Source: Formicarius rufipectus (Eukaryota; Chordata; Aves; Passeriformes; Formicariidae). From it: a stretch of 64,000 bases of DNA. The position numbers were made by a program, and so were the translations under genes. The notes beneath the pieces were generated by a model that was not told the DNA's origin, made no database searches, and saw only the letters and a program-made list of their open reading frames with translations. How positions within the stretch are numbered: position 1 is the stretch's first letter; every line of letters begins with the position of its first letter. Location: the NCBI GenBank assembly GCA_013399695.1, contig VXAU01003163.1, positions 1,714,060 through 1,778,059 of the forward strand. Reading direction: 5' to 3'. Positions 24,701 to 37,314 of the stretch are shown piece by piece.

Positions 24701-27700
24701 TCCTGTGAAACATTTTTCAGGCCAGTAGAGTTGTTAACAAGCAGCCAAAATAGCTTATAGTCTGCTAGAGTTATATACAAATGAAATGGGAAACAAGGTT
24801 AAGAGCCTAGTCACATCAGAGAGAGAAAAACCTCAACTCACACGGACTAGGTAAATTCTTAGCACCAGGCTATCTTGTTAAAGGCATCTTTATGAACCTT
24901 TTCCTTTGGAAGACAACAGGCTGTTTATAAACTCAACCAGGCAGTAGTGTTAAACGGAGGTGCCAGAACCAGCTTCCAGGCAAAGTAATGATTTTATGAA
25001 TTCTGTTTGGATTTTGGTGTGAATAGGTGCAAACATACTGAGACTTGCCAAAGCTACAGTACTGTCTCAGTCTGTACAATGGCCATATGATATCCATTTT
25101 TAACCATTACCCCCTCCACTTCATAATCCCCAGACTACCAAATCCCAGTTCCCAAGGGTAACTGAGGATCAAGTACTAGCTCTGGCTCCCAGAATCACTT
25201 TTCTGAATTTAGATGTTTATACTGAAATAAATCCCATTTTGAAACCAGTTTGGAAATTATTTTCAAGGATTTCCACCATTAAGGTGAAAGGTACATGAAC
25301 AGTTTAATCCAGTGGGAGTACCTAGTATCTAAAATTCTGTCCTTGTAAACTTTAAGCTTTGAAAACGAGACTGAGGCTTTCAAAATTCTTCAGTGTCTCT
25401 ATTTTTGAAAGTAAGTGACCCAACACCTATTTTTAGTGTGCAATTTGCAAATACTTTTGACATCCTTACCAATCTTGCTGCACCAGAAAATGTAAAGTGA
25501 CCAAGAATCAACTTCTTTACTTCATTGCCTTTGTAAGATTAAACAAAGCATTTTATTCAGCTACAAATGACATTTAATTATTTAAAGAAATCTACATAAT
25601 TGAAGTTTTCCTTGTGCATTTATGTATAACAGAGCTGTGCTAGGTCAACCATCACCTATTGAAATGTCTATCTACATTTGCTCTACTGCAGGGCACTGAC
25701 CATAGTTGGGTGCATTCTAACCATCCACCAGCATTAAAAGTAACTGAACTGAAATATAACAGCAGTACAATCCACTAAGACTAAATGCAATCAGCATTCC
25801 GAAAGAAGAGGGATTACAATTAGCATTCTAAATCTGTATTTGGTAGATCACATATACACTTTCATTTCTATTCAGCAGAGAAAGTTGCAGTACAGAATAT
25901 GAAGTGGAATCTCCCACAGTGATAAAACACATAATGCCAAAGTAAGTACATTAAGTGAAATTAAAATGTATTGCTTAGAAAACATCAATATCTATAGAAC
26001 CAGATGAAAAAGTTATAATAACATGTTCATTGCAGAGATCAAACATCAAGACAAAAGACCTTTATCTATAAAAGCCCTACCAAAACATTAAGAAAGAACT
26101 AGTATATTAATTTCAGTATACTGCTGCTGTTCACTATTCTAGTTAAAGGTGTTTTTCAAGCAGTTTCATATATGGTAGAAGTTCTGGCACAGGTATTTTT
26201 TAGGCATGACAGATACGTACCAGTTTGCAAATAGTTTAAATCAAGTGACTTCTGGCAAGCTGTGCCAGTCTTCCTCATGAGGTTCCCTTAAACAAGAACA
26301 GTTTAACCTGCCTTGTAAACAAGGAATTGAAAAGGTTTCATGTAAATTGTTGTGTTATTGTTGTCATTTTTTTTTTGGTTGGTTTGTTGTNGCAGTACTT
26401 TGGAGGACAGCAGGAAGAAGTGAAGAGGAGGCTGTAATCATAACAGATCCTAGAAGTACACAGGAAACATCTCTCAAGTCACAACAAAAACATTGCAGAA
26501 ACAGGAAAAACCATGTGCCACGATTTCTGACATTATTAAATCGAAATATCAACATTAAAACCAAAGATGGCTACTTCCCTTCAACAAATAGGTCAAGTTA
26601 ATAGCTAACGTGCAATAACTCCAGTCTTTGCACCACCTTTACAGTGCACTTTGATTCATATTTTCACAAACCAAAAATTACTTTTTAAGATAGAGAGCAA
26701 GACTGACAAGTGCCATATGATTCTAGAAGCTCTGGCTGTTAAAAAACCCAATTGCTTCCAGTTAAAGCAAGATTTATCCTAAGTCAGCAGGTTACTGAGT
26801 TGAAACAAGCATTGATCAAGTAAATTTTACAAATATTTAGAAGAGTAAAAATGAGGTAATTTCCCCCATTCCATTATTTTTGCGGGCTCTTTTCTTTTTT
26901 CCCTTAAAAATATTACATGCTGCTTGAAGGGCACTCAAAAAATACCAGTTAGTGTGTTAACTAGCTAAGAACTAGTGACACTGACATGCTGCTGCTGTCT
27001 GAGGCATCAGTCCTACAGCAGAGTCAATTCTGCAGAGGAATTAGCCCTGTTTGCAGACCTGGGGCACTGTCAGAGCTAGGAGGGAGAGAGGCAGTTGGGC
27101 TTTAAGAAAGCATAGACAGATTTATCTGCAACACATTTGTAATAGAGAAGCAATTGCTTCCTTTTCTCTGCTGTAGCCATCACTTGTAAGCTCAGTACCA
27201 GAAATAAATTTATTCTCCTGTACCTTTAGGCTGTCAATATTGAGTTGTGTTTTTCTTAAATGGCAAATGCTTTTAAATCATGCCCAGTTATTTTCATAGA
27301 ACCTAACATTAAAAAACATAAATAGCTATTGGAAGTAGCATCCTTCCATGTAATAGATTGTTTCTGTGAATTATCCATAGGACCCAACCTCAGAGTACAC
27401 TAGGTATTAGCAGACAGATTTGAACACTGCTGAAATGCAATGCCTTGAGCAGGAAAAAACAGTAGCTACTTCAAAGAATGAATAAAAAGAACAACTTTAA
27501 GATCAAAGGAAAAACCTAAGAGGTGCTCATATCCTCAGTGGACTGCCATTTTCTTCAATCTGAGAGAATCTCATTAGCCCTTCAAGTACAACATATGGGT
27601 TTATGTAAGGCTACACTGTAGAAAGTAAAACCGACAAAGATTTTAAACTCCATTAGAAAAGTTTGAGAGCAGAACATTCATTTATGTAATCTAATATGCC

Positions 27701-30700
27701 AGAGTCTTATGAAGTCACAATTTAGATGGCTATCAGAGCCTACCAGCCAATGTGGAAGGCTGCTAGGGAATTACGATACCAGTAAGGATATTTGAGTTTA
27801 TATTGACAAAAGCACACTGCTTCAAATCGCATTATTTTGCAAGCTTCCAGTCGTGTATGGAAACCCCCCACTTACTATTAGTCTCAGGTGAGTACTGTAA
27901 GGCAGAAGGCAAGTAGCTGATTAGGGCAGAAAAAGCACCAGTCTTTACTGCCTACTTCAAAGTTGACAGAGTCTTGGAAGAACTTAAACTGTTGTTGCCC
28001 CTGAGTGAAAAAGGAGAAAAGAGTCTGGAACAGAAAGCTGCACAACAGTAAAAACTGTGTTCAGCCCTGGAAGTATCTTTACCTCTCAACTCACAATTCA
28101 CGGGGCAGAGGCAACAGAAATGACAGTTCCTCTCCTCCTAGCTTTGCTTCTGCTACATTGATTTTCCCTTATCATTAAGAAGTTAAGGGTCACGCTAGAT
28201 AGAAGTTCTCTGGAGTTAATAAGGAATGTAACTGCAGAGTGGGCAACTACAGGAACAGTAGATAAGACTACTTTTAGCACTTCATCCCAGTTAAGAATAC
28301 CTGTGAGATAAATTAAGGTTTGTGGCTAGCTGTGTTGAAATAGCATTTATACTACAGTAGATACTTTGCATTTCTTTTACCCAGAACTGTTTCCCAACTT
28401 AAAAGCAGCTGCATTGTTCCATCTCTTCTCTCCCCAAAAACATCTCAAATTGGAAGTTCCTAGGAAACAGTTGATGTTCAAAAGGGATAAATGAAAGCAG
28501 TATGATAGATAAAATTAGTTCTAATATTTATTTATATTACTAAACAGAAGTGGACTACCTGAGGCTACCAGGATTGCAAAGGCTGCTTTCGTCTTCATCT
28601 TAACCTGTCAGCAGATACCATGGTGGATTCAAGACTTAAGAGTAACTTTTTATGCTATCACATCTAATTAGGAATTTTACCAATGTAGTTTTAAACCTCA
28701 TTGCCTCCAATCCTCACTGTGGATTTTAGCAAGACAATTGTAACTCCAAGACTGTACTCCAAACAAATGCAAAACAGGCAGCTAACTTTGTTACAGTAAT
28801 ATGACTGAATCAGTTTTCCCAGTGAAGAGTTAGAGAATCTTTAGTTAACCCACATGCCTGCAGAAATATCTGAAAATACCTACTCTGAGTGCTACTGTGG
28901 AAGCTTTTCACTTATCAGTTGGTTTTTGAAAGGTCACTTTTATGTTTCTTGCAGTAAATGAAGTTGTAACTATAGTTTGGTTTGGCATCTGGTTAGGATT
29001 TGATTGCCTAGATATTTTTACACATACATGACGCTTAAAACTCTGCACTGAAATGGTTCAGTGTTTCTTCAAAAATTAAAATATTAAAGATGTAAGACTC
29101 TTTGAAGAAATTGAAGTTCTGTACCTCTGCCAAAGTTGATACAGTTTCCATGAAAAGCAAACTCCCCTCTAGGCTTCTGCCAATAAAACTGTGCAAATAA
29201 CTGCAGCTCATATTCTACTCCACTAGGATTCAGATGCTCCATAATAAATGGGCTGCACTCTTAACTCATGCCTTGCCCAGTAGCACTAGGTAGAGGCATT
29301 ATGTTGAAATCATTTGGGTGGCTAACTTCTGCCTTAATTTATGAGCCAAGCATAACTTGCATTTTCACTAACTTGCCACAGTAAAAATTAGTGCTCTGCT
29401 AGTTTTCCCACACTTTTATCATAAGCACCACAAATGCGTAAGACATTCTCTCCACAGCTCAGGAGCCATAGACACCAAAAGCACTTTACCAGCAATAATC
29501 AGCTAGTTTTGAAGCACATTTGCCACGGAATATATGACTAAGTCATAGTGGCAAAACTCCATGTACAGATGCTTTATCCAGGGTGAAGTCAACTGTATTT
29601 CTTACTATAACATTGACCATTTCTTGACATATTACAGTGATTTTATCTATACTAAGTTCTTATTGGTGTGAAGCCTAGTCTTGCTCTGTGCAACAAGTTT
29701 ACTCTTCAGTAGAATTAATGTATTTTGGTAACTGTCCAACTGGTGGTATTTTAGTTGATTCGTTTTCCTTAATCCAATATTATGAAAGCAATAAAATACT
29801 TGGAAAATCTAGAAGATACACTGAAACAGTTCTTGTCCTCGGTAACAAGCATCCAACACTTGGTTGTTTTGGGGGAGATGGTAAACAAAAGACATCCTGA
29901 CGATGTTCGCAACCCAACTCAAATCTTCTATTCAGTACTGAAATGAAAACTCACAGAAATAATTTCTCAATGACTCACTAAAATAAAACATTTGAAAGTT
30001 AAGTAGGTGACAAGCTGCCAGGGCCAGCAAATTAAAAGCTCAATATGGTATACATTTAAATTTCATTCATAAAGCTTTTCTCCTTCTAAGAAAAAATAAG
30101 ACTTTATTCAATCTCATTAGCAATGTAATTAGGAAGGTGTGATAAAAAACCAAGGTAAAAATCATACATCTGCATAATTAAAAAAAATAATCTTGAAATA
30201 GGAGGAAAGTGGGCTGAAACAAGCCTGCCTCATTCACACCACAGATTTAACTTCTAAGAACAGCACAATTTTTCATCATGCCTACAATTAAGTCACAAGG
30301 TCCAGAGGTTTAGTGAAATGAAAACAAGATTTCATAGCTATTAGCACTCAGAAAATTGTATGCTGTTGGGTAGATATTACAGTAAACAGTTGGACTCATT
30401 TCCACAAGGAACAAATATTGCCAAGGTAAATGCTCTGCTTTGTGGCAGATAATAACAGGTGCTGTATTTTAACACTATAGCAACACCCACTAAGTTCTCA
30501 CTGAGAAATTCAGTTTCTCTAGGGTTTAAAATGTTCAACCTTTCCTTAAAGGTACCAAAAGCTCACTTCCCTCATTTTTGCAGAAAGGATAGAGTTAGAT
30601 TATAGAAATTGATGTGACTCTTTATCTCAAACAATATCTGTATGTTATCTTTCTCTGTATTTAAGTCTCTCATAATCTTAGTCACTCATACCACTACTAG

Positions 30701-31549
30701 ATTTAATTTTTTTTTAAGATAAAAGATTAGAAAATTAATGCTTTATATCAAAATCCAGTGTTTTACCTTTGGCATATTACCACTAAAGAAACTGGCAAAA
30801 GCTTGACAAGAAAAAAAAAAATAAAGCCCTGTTGGAACCTTTCTAGGAAGTAAGTTTAAATACTCTCCAAGCCTGTATTGTCTATCTTGATTGCTTTCTT
30901 ATAGCTATTATTATACCTAGTAAATAACAGCTTAGTAATAGTCATTAGGGAGCAACTCATTCCACTCTGGTTATCAGGCCAATAACATTAAGAATGAAAT
31001 CATTAGAATTAAGAATCATTAAGAATGAAACATTAAGAATTAATCATTAGCACCGCAAGAAGACCCAAGAATGAACAGTTGCATCACTTTTTGTGCTTTT
31101 GCTAACTACAATTATTTTGCAACTGCACTCAGAGAAAGAAACAACAAAAAATGCTATGTAACTACTTTGCATTCAAGCAACTCCTCAATGTCTTCAACAA
31201 GTTGGACATTAAGGTTCGGAACCAATCACACAAAAAAAAACCTCCCATGAAAAATAATTGTCCATTGAAGTAAGCAATTTTTTCTTTTATTTTTTTTAAA
31301 TTAGGATTTTAAATTTGATCAGAGCTACAGTCACAGGTCTGTAGGAAGGTAGCTATAAGAAGCATCTCTCCACACTATACTTATAATAAAACGTCCTCCA
31401 CAATTAAAACTACATCACCTACCAGCAAAACCTTCCCAAGACCCAGGCAACCCTGAGGAAGTCCTCTGGACATGATACTGTTTGCAACTTGAATATTTTG
31501 TGTATGGCAACTGTCTGAGTTGTTCAGCACCTTCTGTGAAGTATCTTCA
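21755..31549. other. long AT-rich non-coding interval, nothing recognised
   Basis: Nearly 10 kb without a recognisable exon, RNA gene or repeat family. Small items are a single N at 26391 after a T run, and short imperfect tandem words of the 'aagaat(gaaa)cattaag' type at 30986-31050. The longest frame (132 codons, 23473-23871 plus) has no family resemblance, no splice context I would trust and no codon signal I can judge by eye. The uniformity suggests intergenic DNA or a large intron. Confidence 0.5.
30986..31050 (+). repeat. imperfect short tandem repeat
   Basis: Repeated words of the form 'cattaagaatgaaa' and 'cattagaattaagaat' occur about four times in 65 bases. Typical local slippage. 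Confidence 0.7.
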
Positions 31550-34500
31550 GGCATGAGGAGACCTCACAGAAGTCAGAGGTGACTTTACGAGCAGTGTTGG
31601 CAGGAGTGTGCAACAGAGGTAGTGGGCATGAACAAAGGTCCTGGTGTGGGAGCTTTCCGTGTGGGCTTGTGGCTCTGACAAGCTATCCTTGGTAGTGGTG
31701 GGAACTGGTGCTTGATCCTCTTTGCTGGGAGGAGGTGGTGGGAGAGTGGGAGAGTCTCACTGAGCTAAATGAAATACATTCAGAATGTCTTGTAAAAATG
31801 CAAAAAAGCAACTCCTTGTGGAGAGAAGCTATGCACAGGCTTGGTGCGTGCCTTAGAGCTCTGCTGTGTTTGCTGGAGATGTGGCAGGACTGTATTTGGT
31901 GAATGTAGGCTAGGTGCTTGGCTTCTTGTGAAGTATGCAGTTGGGTTTATGAAGGGACCAGGTGAGGGGTGGTATGAGGGGAGGTCTCCTTGAGAAGGGG
32001 CAGATGCATGTAGGCATCTCCTGCACATCCTATATGCTGTGAAGGTGGTGGGGTAGAGGAAGTGTGTGAGTGCTCTTCACAAACAGCATGTCTTGTTTTG
32101 GGATGTGCCTTGGCAGCCAGGATCCTTGCAAAACAGGCCCTGTGATAGGGGGCCCTTTCCCAGGAAAGGTAGTCAACTTGAGAGCAATGCTGCAGAAACA
32201 GTGTGTCATAAGGCCAGTGTTGTTGGGCCAGCACCCTCTTGTTGGGAGGCACTGGTGTAGTCAGGCATGTGTTAAGGGAGAAGGGAACCCTAAAGGTGGA
32301 TGGTGTTACATGTGTGTGACTTGGGTTTTCTGTGGGGTGGTAGGAGGGTGTGATGGTGTTGACAACTGAAGTAAATTGTGGAGCTAGAGAAATAAGGAAA
32401 GGGAGTGGAGAAAGAGATCCTTGTGCAGGAGTGGTGTATATGTGAGTGTGATACAAGAGGTAGAAGTGTGTAAAGGTGACAATAACTTGCAAAGTGTTTG
32501 GGTTACAGAAGGAAAGGTGTGGAAAACCTCTGTAAGCAGTGGTGCACACCTGTGCACAGCTTCTATGTGCTGTAGAACGTGCAGGATTATGCAATGGCAT
32601 TATAAATTAAGTGCTTTAAGTCAGGTAGGGCATATAGCCTGGTAAAAACAAATTTGTGGGCTAGCAGTGTCTTGCTGGACAGAAGCAGATGCCTAATATG
32701 CAAATTGCTTGCTGTGGAGGTGTCAGGAGTGTCTAAATCCCTTTGGTGCTAAAGGACTCATAGCCGTTTTAAAAACGGTAGGGTTTAGGCTCCCCAGGAA
32801 GGGACAGTGCCTGTGTGCAGTTTTATAAGCTGTGAAGATGACATGAAAAGGAGGAGTGTGTACTATCAATTACTTTTATGAGTTAAAAACCTTGACTTCA
32901 AGGGGAGCTTACAGTCTAGGGAAAAGTGATGTCCAGTGGGGATGGGCAGAATCCTCCACAAGGATTGGCAGATGCTTGTGTGGGTGTTCCAGGTGGAATG
33001 AGACTATGGTGGTATTCAGAGTCAGGGGCTAGCTTTGCACACTTGTGGGAAGTGAACTGCTAGTGAGCAGTGCAACCCTGCCCAAGAGTGGCACATGCTT
33101 GCGAGTAGTTTCCAGCTGCTGTGGAACTAGTAGAAATGTGGCTGCAGTAGTGTTCATGGCTGGAGTGTGTCCTCTGTTGGAAGCAGACTCATGGGCTTTT
33201 GTAGAAAGTACTCACTGGAGGATGGAGGGAAAGCTTTCCACAGGAAAGGAGCATGTTGGCATATGCCTTCCACATAATCTACCCTTCCCAGGATGGAGGG
33301 CAGGAGAGGAGAAGAAACGGCAATGGTGTGGAGAAGAGGGTATGGTGGCATTTACAAGTGAAGGTCCTCAAGTTTGAGATATATTTGGATGGGCTTAATC
33401 TCGCACCTCAGAAACTGCTTCAGAAACGGAGAAAGTCTTCCCCTGGAATGGCAGATGCCTGTGTGGGTTCTGTGTGCTGTGAGGCTGATTGTGGTAAGCA
33501 GGAGCATGTGATTGTATTTTCAGACTGAATGTCTCATGTTTGCAAAAGGGACCTGTTGCAGGTGTTGGAGGCTGAGCTGGGGTTGTAGACAGAAACTGGT
33601 GTTCTACTGAAAGTTGGTAGGAGTTTGTCTGCAATGATGTTTATGAACTAAACACTGTTTTTATGGTCTTGTATTGTAAAAGTGTCCACTGCAGCAAAGA
33701 TTTGCCTCCCTGAGGAGGGGCAGATGCCTGTGTAAGGTTTACACAGCCTGTGAAAGCAGCAGAGCTGGCAAAAATGTGCAGTGGTGACGGTGTTTACCAG
33801 CAAAGTGCCTTGTATGAGAGGTATTTTTGTGGGCTTGCAGTCTCTGGAAAAGGGATTGGAGGAGGGGATGGGATGTGCAGAATTGCTCAGAAGGAGCAGA
33901 TGTCTTTGAGGGTGGGAGAGCAAAGTGTGTGCTGTGGCAGCATGGGTCCACAGGTTAAGGGATTCAGGCAGGCTTGCGATCTTGGGAGAAGTGAGTTGTT
34001 GGGGGAAGGGCAGCCTTCTATAAGACTTGCACATGCATGTGTGCAGCTTCCATATGGTGTGAAGGTGGTGGGGGTGGCAGGAGAGTGTAGTGATGCTATT
34101 CATGAGCTGAGTGCCTCATGTTTTGGTGGGGTTGTCTTCCAAGAGAGGACCTGTTATGTGGGGGCTCCTTATCCATAAGCTGAGTATCTCATGTTTGAGC
34201 AGGCTTCTAATCTTGTGAAAAGGGGTCCCTCAGAAGGCAATAGCCACCTCTAAGTGGGGCAGAAGCTCTCAAGAAAGGATGGGGATGTGTTGGAGGAGCC
34301 TTGTTTAGGGGTGACAGAGGATTGTGAGGCAAGATATGCTAGGCAAGAACTTGCTGTGGTGATGTCATCATAAGCAAAATGAAGCCTCCTAGAGCAAGCT
34401 TGTAGCTATGCGAAAAGGTGTGTGAGGTAAGGAGAAAGCCTTGTTGTGGAGTGACCATTGCCTTTGCACAATTTCCATTTGCTGGGTGGGCCCTTAGGCA

Positions 34501-34640
34501 GTAGCATTGTGATGAGTGCAGTGATTTATGTTTGAGGGGGTTTCATCTTGAAGAAAGGGAATGGATGGTGGGTGGACCCTTGCCTGTGAGTGGCAGATGC
34601 CTGAAAGGATGGCATAAGCCGCAGGAGGGATTACTTGAAC
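31550..34640 (+). repeat. degenerate G-rich tandem repeat block (about 3.1 kb)
   Basis: The plus strand is strikingly rich in G and T and poor in C, and the same words recur in the same order. 'ggcagatgcctgtgtg' or a variant (at 32001, 32696, 32969, 33452, 33721, 33897 and 34594) is followed by 'cttccatgtgctgtgaaggtgg', then 'ggtgatgttcatgagctg', then 'agtgcctcatgtttgag', then 'gggcttgcaatcttgtgaaaag' and 'gaggggcagatgcc' again. Inter-unit spacing varies from about 120 to 270 bases, so units are heavily diverged with indels. The 217-codon minus-strand frame at 31947-32600 and other open frames here are by-products of the C-poor strand, not genes. I do not recognise the family. Confidence 0.7.
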
Positions 34641-36867
34641 TTTTGTGTGTGATCTTCTTAGTTAACTACCCACCTCCCTTTCCCACATTTTAGGTTTATT
34701 TACAGGGAGAAGTAAAGCAAAAAACAACCTTAGAAAAAGTTAATGTCATGTATTATCTTACTCCCTCTGGGCTTTTCCAGTGCTGCTCTTCTTAGCCTCC
34801 TTTTAGATGCTTAAACTGAAGAAGCTTTCTCTGGAGTTGTCTACCCACGTCCTCTTTAAGTTCATAGAAAACTGCTGCAGTCCATCTCAGAGTGCAGCTT
34901 CTATTCTGACTATTCTCTTCTGACTCCCTGCTTTAGAACACATTGTTTTAGGACTATTACATTTTTATTTGTCCTTTCCCTGTCCCACCCTTCTTTACTT
35001 TATTATTGTCTAGCAGAGGCATAAGCTACGTATTTCCCAACCAGCTCACAACCCACCTCAGAACCCACCTGTTTCCAGTCACTTCAGCTCAGCAGGGATT
35101 TCTGTTCTCTGTTGTCTTTATGCCACAATCCAGATGGAACCAGGAGGATGAACTTGTCAAGCTAGGTTTTTACAAGCTGATTCTCTGAAGCTGCAAGCAC
35201 TTGCAGTGTTTGGAAGGCTCTAATGGTATGCTACATCTGGCTATAATTCCCAGTTTAGGAATCCCTGACTTTGTTCTGTCTAATGCTAGTCTTTTTAGAA
35301 TTTGAACTGAGGTTAGTGTAGGTTATAATTTAACTTGATTGGTATGAAACTACTTTCGTTCCAAATATTGTTGACTGTGCCAAGCACACTGTTATTCTTG
35401 GGGTATTCAGAGTCAGGGCAAAGGTGACTGATAATGCCCAAATTTTTGTTTGCTGTGGGGAAAAGAGGTGGTGGGCAAAAGCTGAAATGAAGAGGAGGAA
35501 AACATGACAAGTGAGTATGGTACTGTAAGTCCTAAATACTCATCACTAGAAATGCAGGTTAATAGGTTCATCCTTCTGAAAACCTACTAAAAGTAATAGC
35601 ACTGGAGGAATTATTATGAAGTGTCTCTATGCTGAATGCTGACATTTGTAACTATAGATTTATTGGTTTTGAGAGATATTGTGTATGCTGTTAGAGCAGT
35701 CACCTTGAAGGATAATATTGTTTTACACTGAGTTAATTTTCATGGCTGTTTAGAATTCTTTTAGATGTAATTACAAAAGTGTGCTGCAGCAACAGGTAAA
35801 GATTTGTCACCTGTTGCAGTCAGCTATTTTTAAGTTTCACTGTTCTTAACAGCAGTGTTCTGAAGACTTCTCTCAGCTATGCTGTTACTCACCTCTACTG
35901 GGTTTGTACATCTAGTTTCTGAATTGCAGATGCTGACCCAGTTTATTGAAGGAGAAAACTGCCCTGAGAGGTGCTAGTCTTGATTCTACAGGTGTGGCCT
36001 GCTCTGGACTGCTGTGATATTGGCATGCACTGCTAAATTTTTGTTCCACCAAAACCAGGTTTATCTTTAAATGCCTTAAGGTAGTGCTTCTAGGAGCTGT
36101 AATTGCCATGGTAATTTTGCTCATACAGTGGGCTTGTGAGTACACCCACACTCATGTCTACTCAGGCAACTTTAGTGGCTTTAGATACAGTTGAGAATAC
36201 AGCAATCAATGGAAAGAGATGCAATGGTTTTGTTTAACTAAGAAGTTTTCTTTTTATGGGAACAGATTGCTTTCCTCATCAGAGTTTTATAGCTGAAAAG
36301 GAGCTGAGTGAAAAATCTGTTGCCTACTTTATACTCTTGATGGTTTCACCAAGGCAGGTAGAAAGCTGTGAGCCAGCTTTTGAGGGTCTACCTCGCCTAT
36401 TAGGAAGATAACAGTCTGTGAATGGCTGAATTGGAACCAGTAGCACAGGAGATATTGCTGCCATCAGCAGACTTGTCTTGGTGAACAGTTCAGAAGTGAG
36501 GTAAATGTGTAGTGCTTGAGATGCCCAAATGCCTTACTAATTAGCAATCAGTGATTTACAGCAAATATCCCTTCTCCTTGTTACAGCAAAAAAATATAGG
36601 AGCTTTTACCTTTTTACTCTGGCTAGGATGAAGCATAAGATACAGAGGGCACTTTTTACATGTCATCTTTTCCCTTCTCAAAGCAGAGCTTTTTCTTATT
36701 TTTCTTGTCCCCCCCCACTTTTTTTTTTTTTTTTTCTTTTGGTATGAAAGCAGTGTCAGTGTTGTCTTTCTCTGGGACTGTTTTGATTTTGTTGGTACCA
36801 AATAAGTTTAAAAAAATCCTTTCTGTAGACTTTGAGATTCTTTACATTGCAGTAATATAGCTTCCAT
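34641..36867. other. non-coding interval, nothing recognised
   Basis: About 2.2 kb of mixed composition right of the tandem repeat. A C8/T17 homopolymer pair lies at about 36710-36736. No exon or repeat family was recognised. Confidence 0.5.
36857..36867. repeat. target-site duplication of copy A, left
   Basis: 'atagcttccat', repeated exactly at 37304-37314 on the other side of the retroposon. It fixes the left border of the mobile unit. Confidence 0.85.
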
Positions 36868-37303
36868 TGCCCCAGCTTGTGTTGCAGGCGTGGCTGCAGT
36901 GCCACGTTTGTGTCATTTGGTGGCAGAGAGGATAAGGCGAGGTCTTCCCCTGGTGTTCTGACCTACATGGGCTCCCAGGATTGCTCAACAACCTGACATT
37001 ATTGCTTTTCTATTTGTAATTTTTTTTTCCTTAATATTAATTTGAGATGTTACACTTGAGAGGCGGCGGGCGTTGGCCGAGTGGCGTAGGCCCCCGCCTG
37101 TGGAGCCGGCTCCTCCTCTGAGGACGCCGGTTCAAATCCTGGAGGAACTCGCTGTCGCTGTCCGAGCTGCTCGGCCGTGGCAAAATGAGCCTCAGGAGTA
37201 AAGGGGGTGGGACCAGTTCCGCGCACACTGTGCCTCACCTAAAAAATCCATTGCACAGGCTTATCCCAAGATCTTCGTTTGCGATGTCCAGCCAAGAAGA
37301 AGA
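36868..37303 (+). mobile_element. full-length composite tRNA/RTE-tailed SINE-like retroposon, copy A
   Basis: A 436-bp non-autonomous retroposon bounded by the 11-bp target-site duplication 'atagcttccat' (36857-36867 and 37304-37314). Its parts in order are as follows. First, a leader of about 200 bp, beginning 'tgccccagc'. Second, a class II (Ser/Leu-type) tRNA-like domain with pol III A box 'tggccgagtgg' at 37074-37084 and B box 'ggttcaaatcc' at 37129-37139, separated by a variable-arm-like GC segment. Third, a tRNA-unrelated body (about 37140-37240). Fourth, a tail 'cttatcccaagatcttcg...gtccagccaag' ending in short (AAG)n repeats. Such a tail in short tandem repeats, not poly(A), fits mobilisation by an RTE-clade LINE such as the AviRTE family known in some bird lineages. 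It shares about 90% identity end-to-end with the inverted copy at 42241-42691. Confidence 0.85.
37074..37139 (+). promoter_or_regulatory. internal pol III promoter (A and B boxes) of copy A
   Basis: A box 'tggccgagtgg' (37074-37084) and B box 'ggttcaaatcc' (37129-37139), spaced as in tRNAs with a long variable arm. In a normal tRNA-derived SINE, transcription would begin about 10-15 bases before the A box. Here the mobile unit begins 206 bases before it. Confidence 0.75.
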
Positions 37304-37314
37304 ATAGCTTCCAT
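37304..37314. repeat. target-site duplication of copy A, right
   Basis: 'atagcttccat', identical to 36857-36867, placed directly after the (AAG)n tail. Confidence 0.85.

Noticed and set aside
31947..32600. 217-codon minus-strand open frame
   Set aside because: It lies inside the G-rich tandem repeat. The C-poor plus strand makes minus-strand stops rare, the sequence is Pro/Thr/His-rich low-complexity, and neighbouring units give other unrelated open frames.
37037..37238. 62-63 codon frames shared by both retroposon copies (37037-37238 and 42320-42508)
   Set aside because: They are similar to each other only because the retroposon is present twice; they cover the tRNA-like and body regions and encode nothing recognisable.
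37050..37240. tRNA gene at 37070-37145 (and complement at 42415-42490)
   Set aside because: A and B boxes are present, but there is no proper acceptor stem pairing, and the segment is embedded in a repeated mobile unit with target-site duplications. It is a SINE head, not a tRNA gene.
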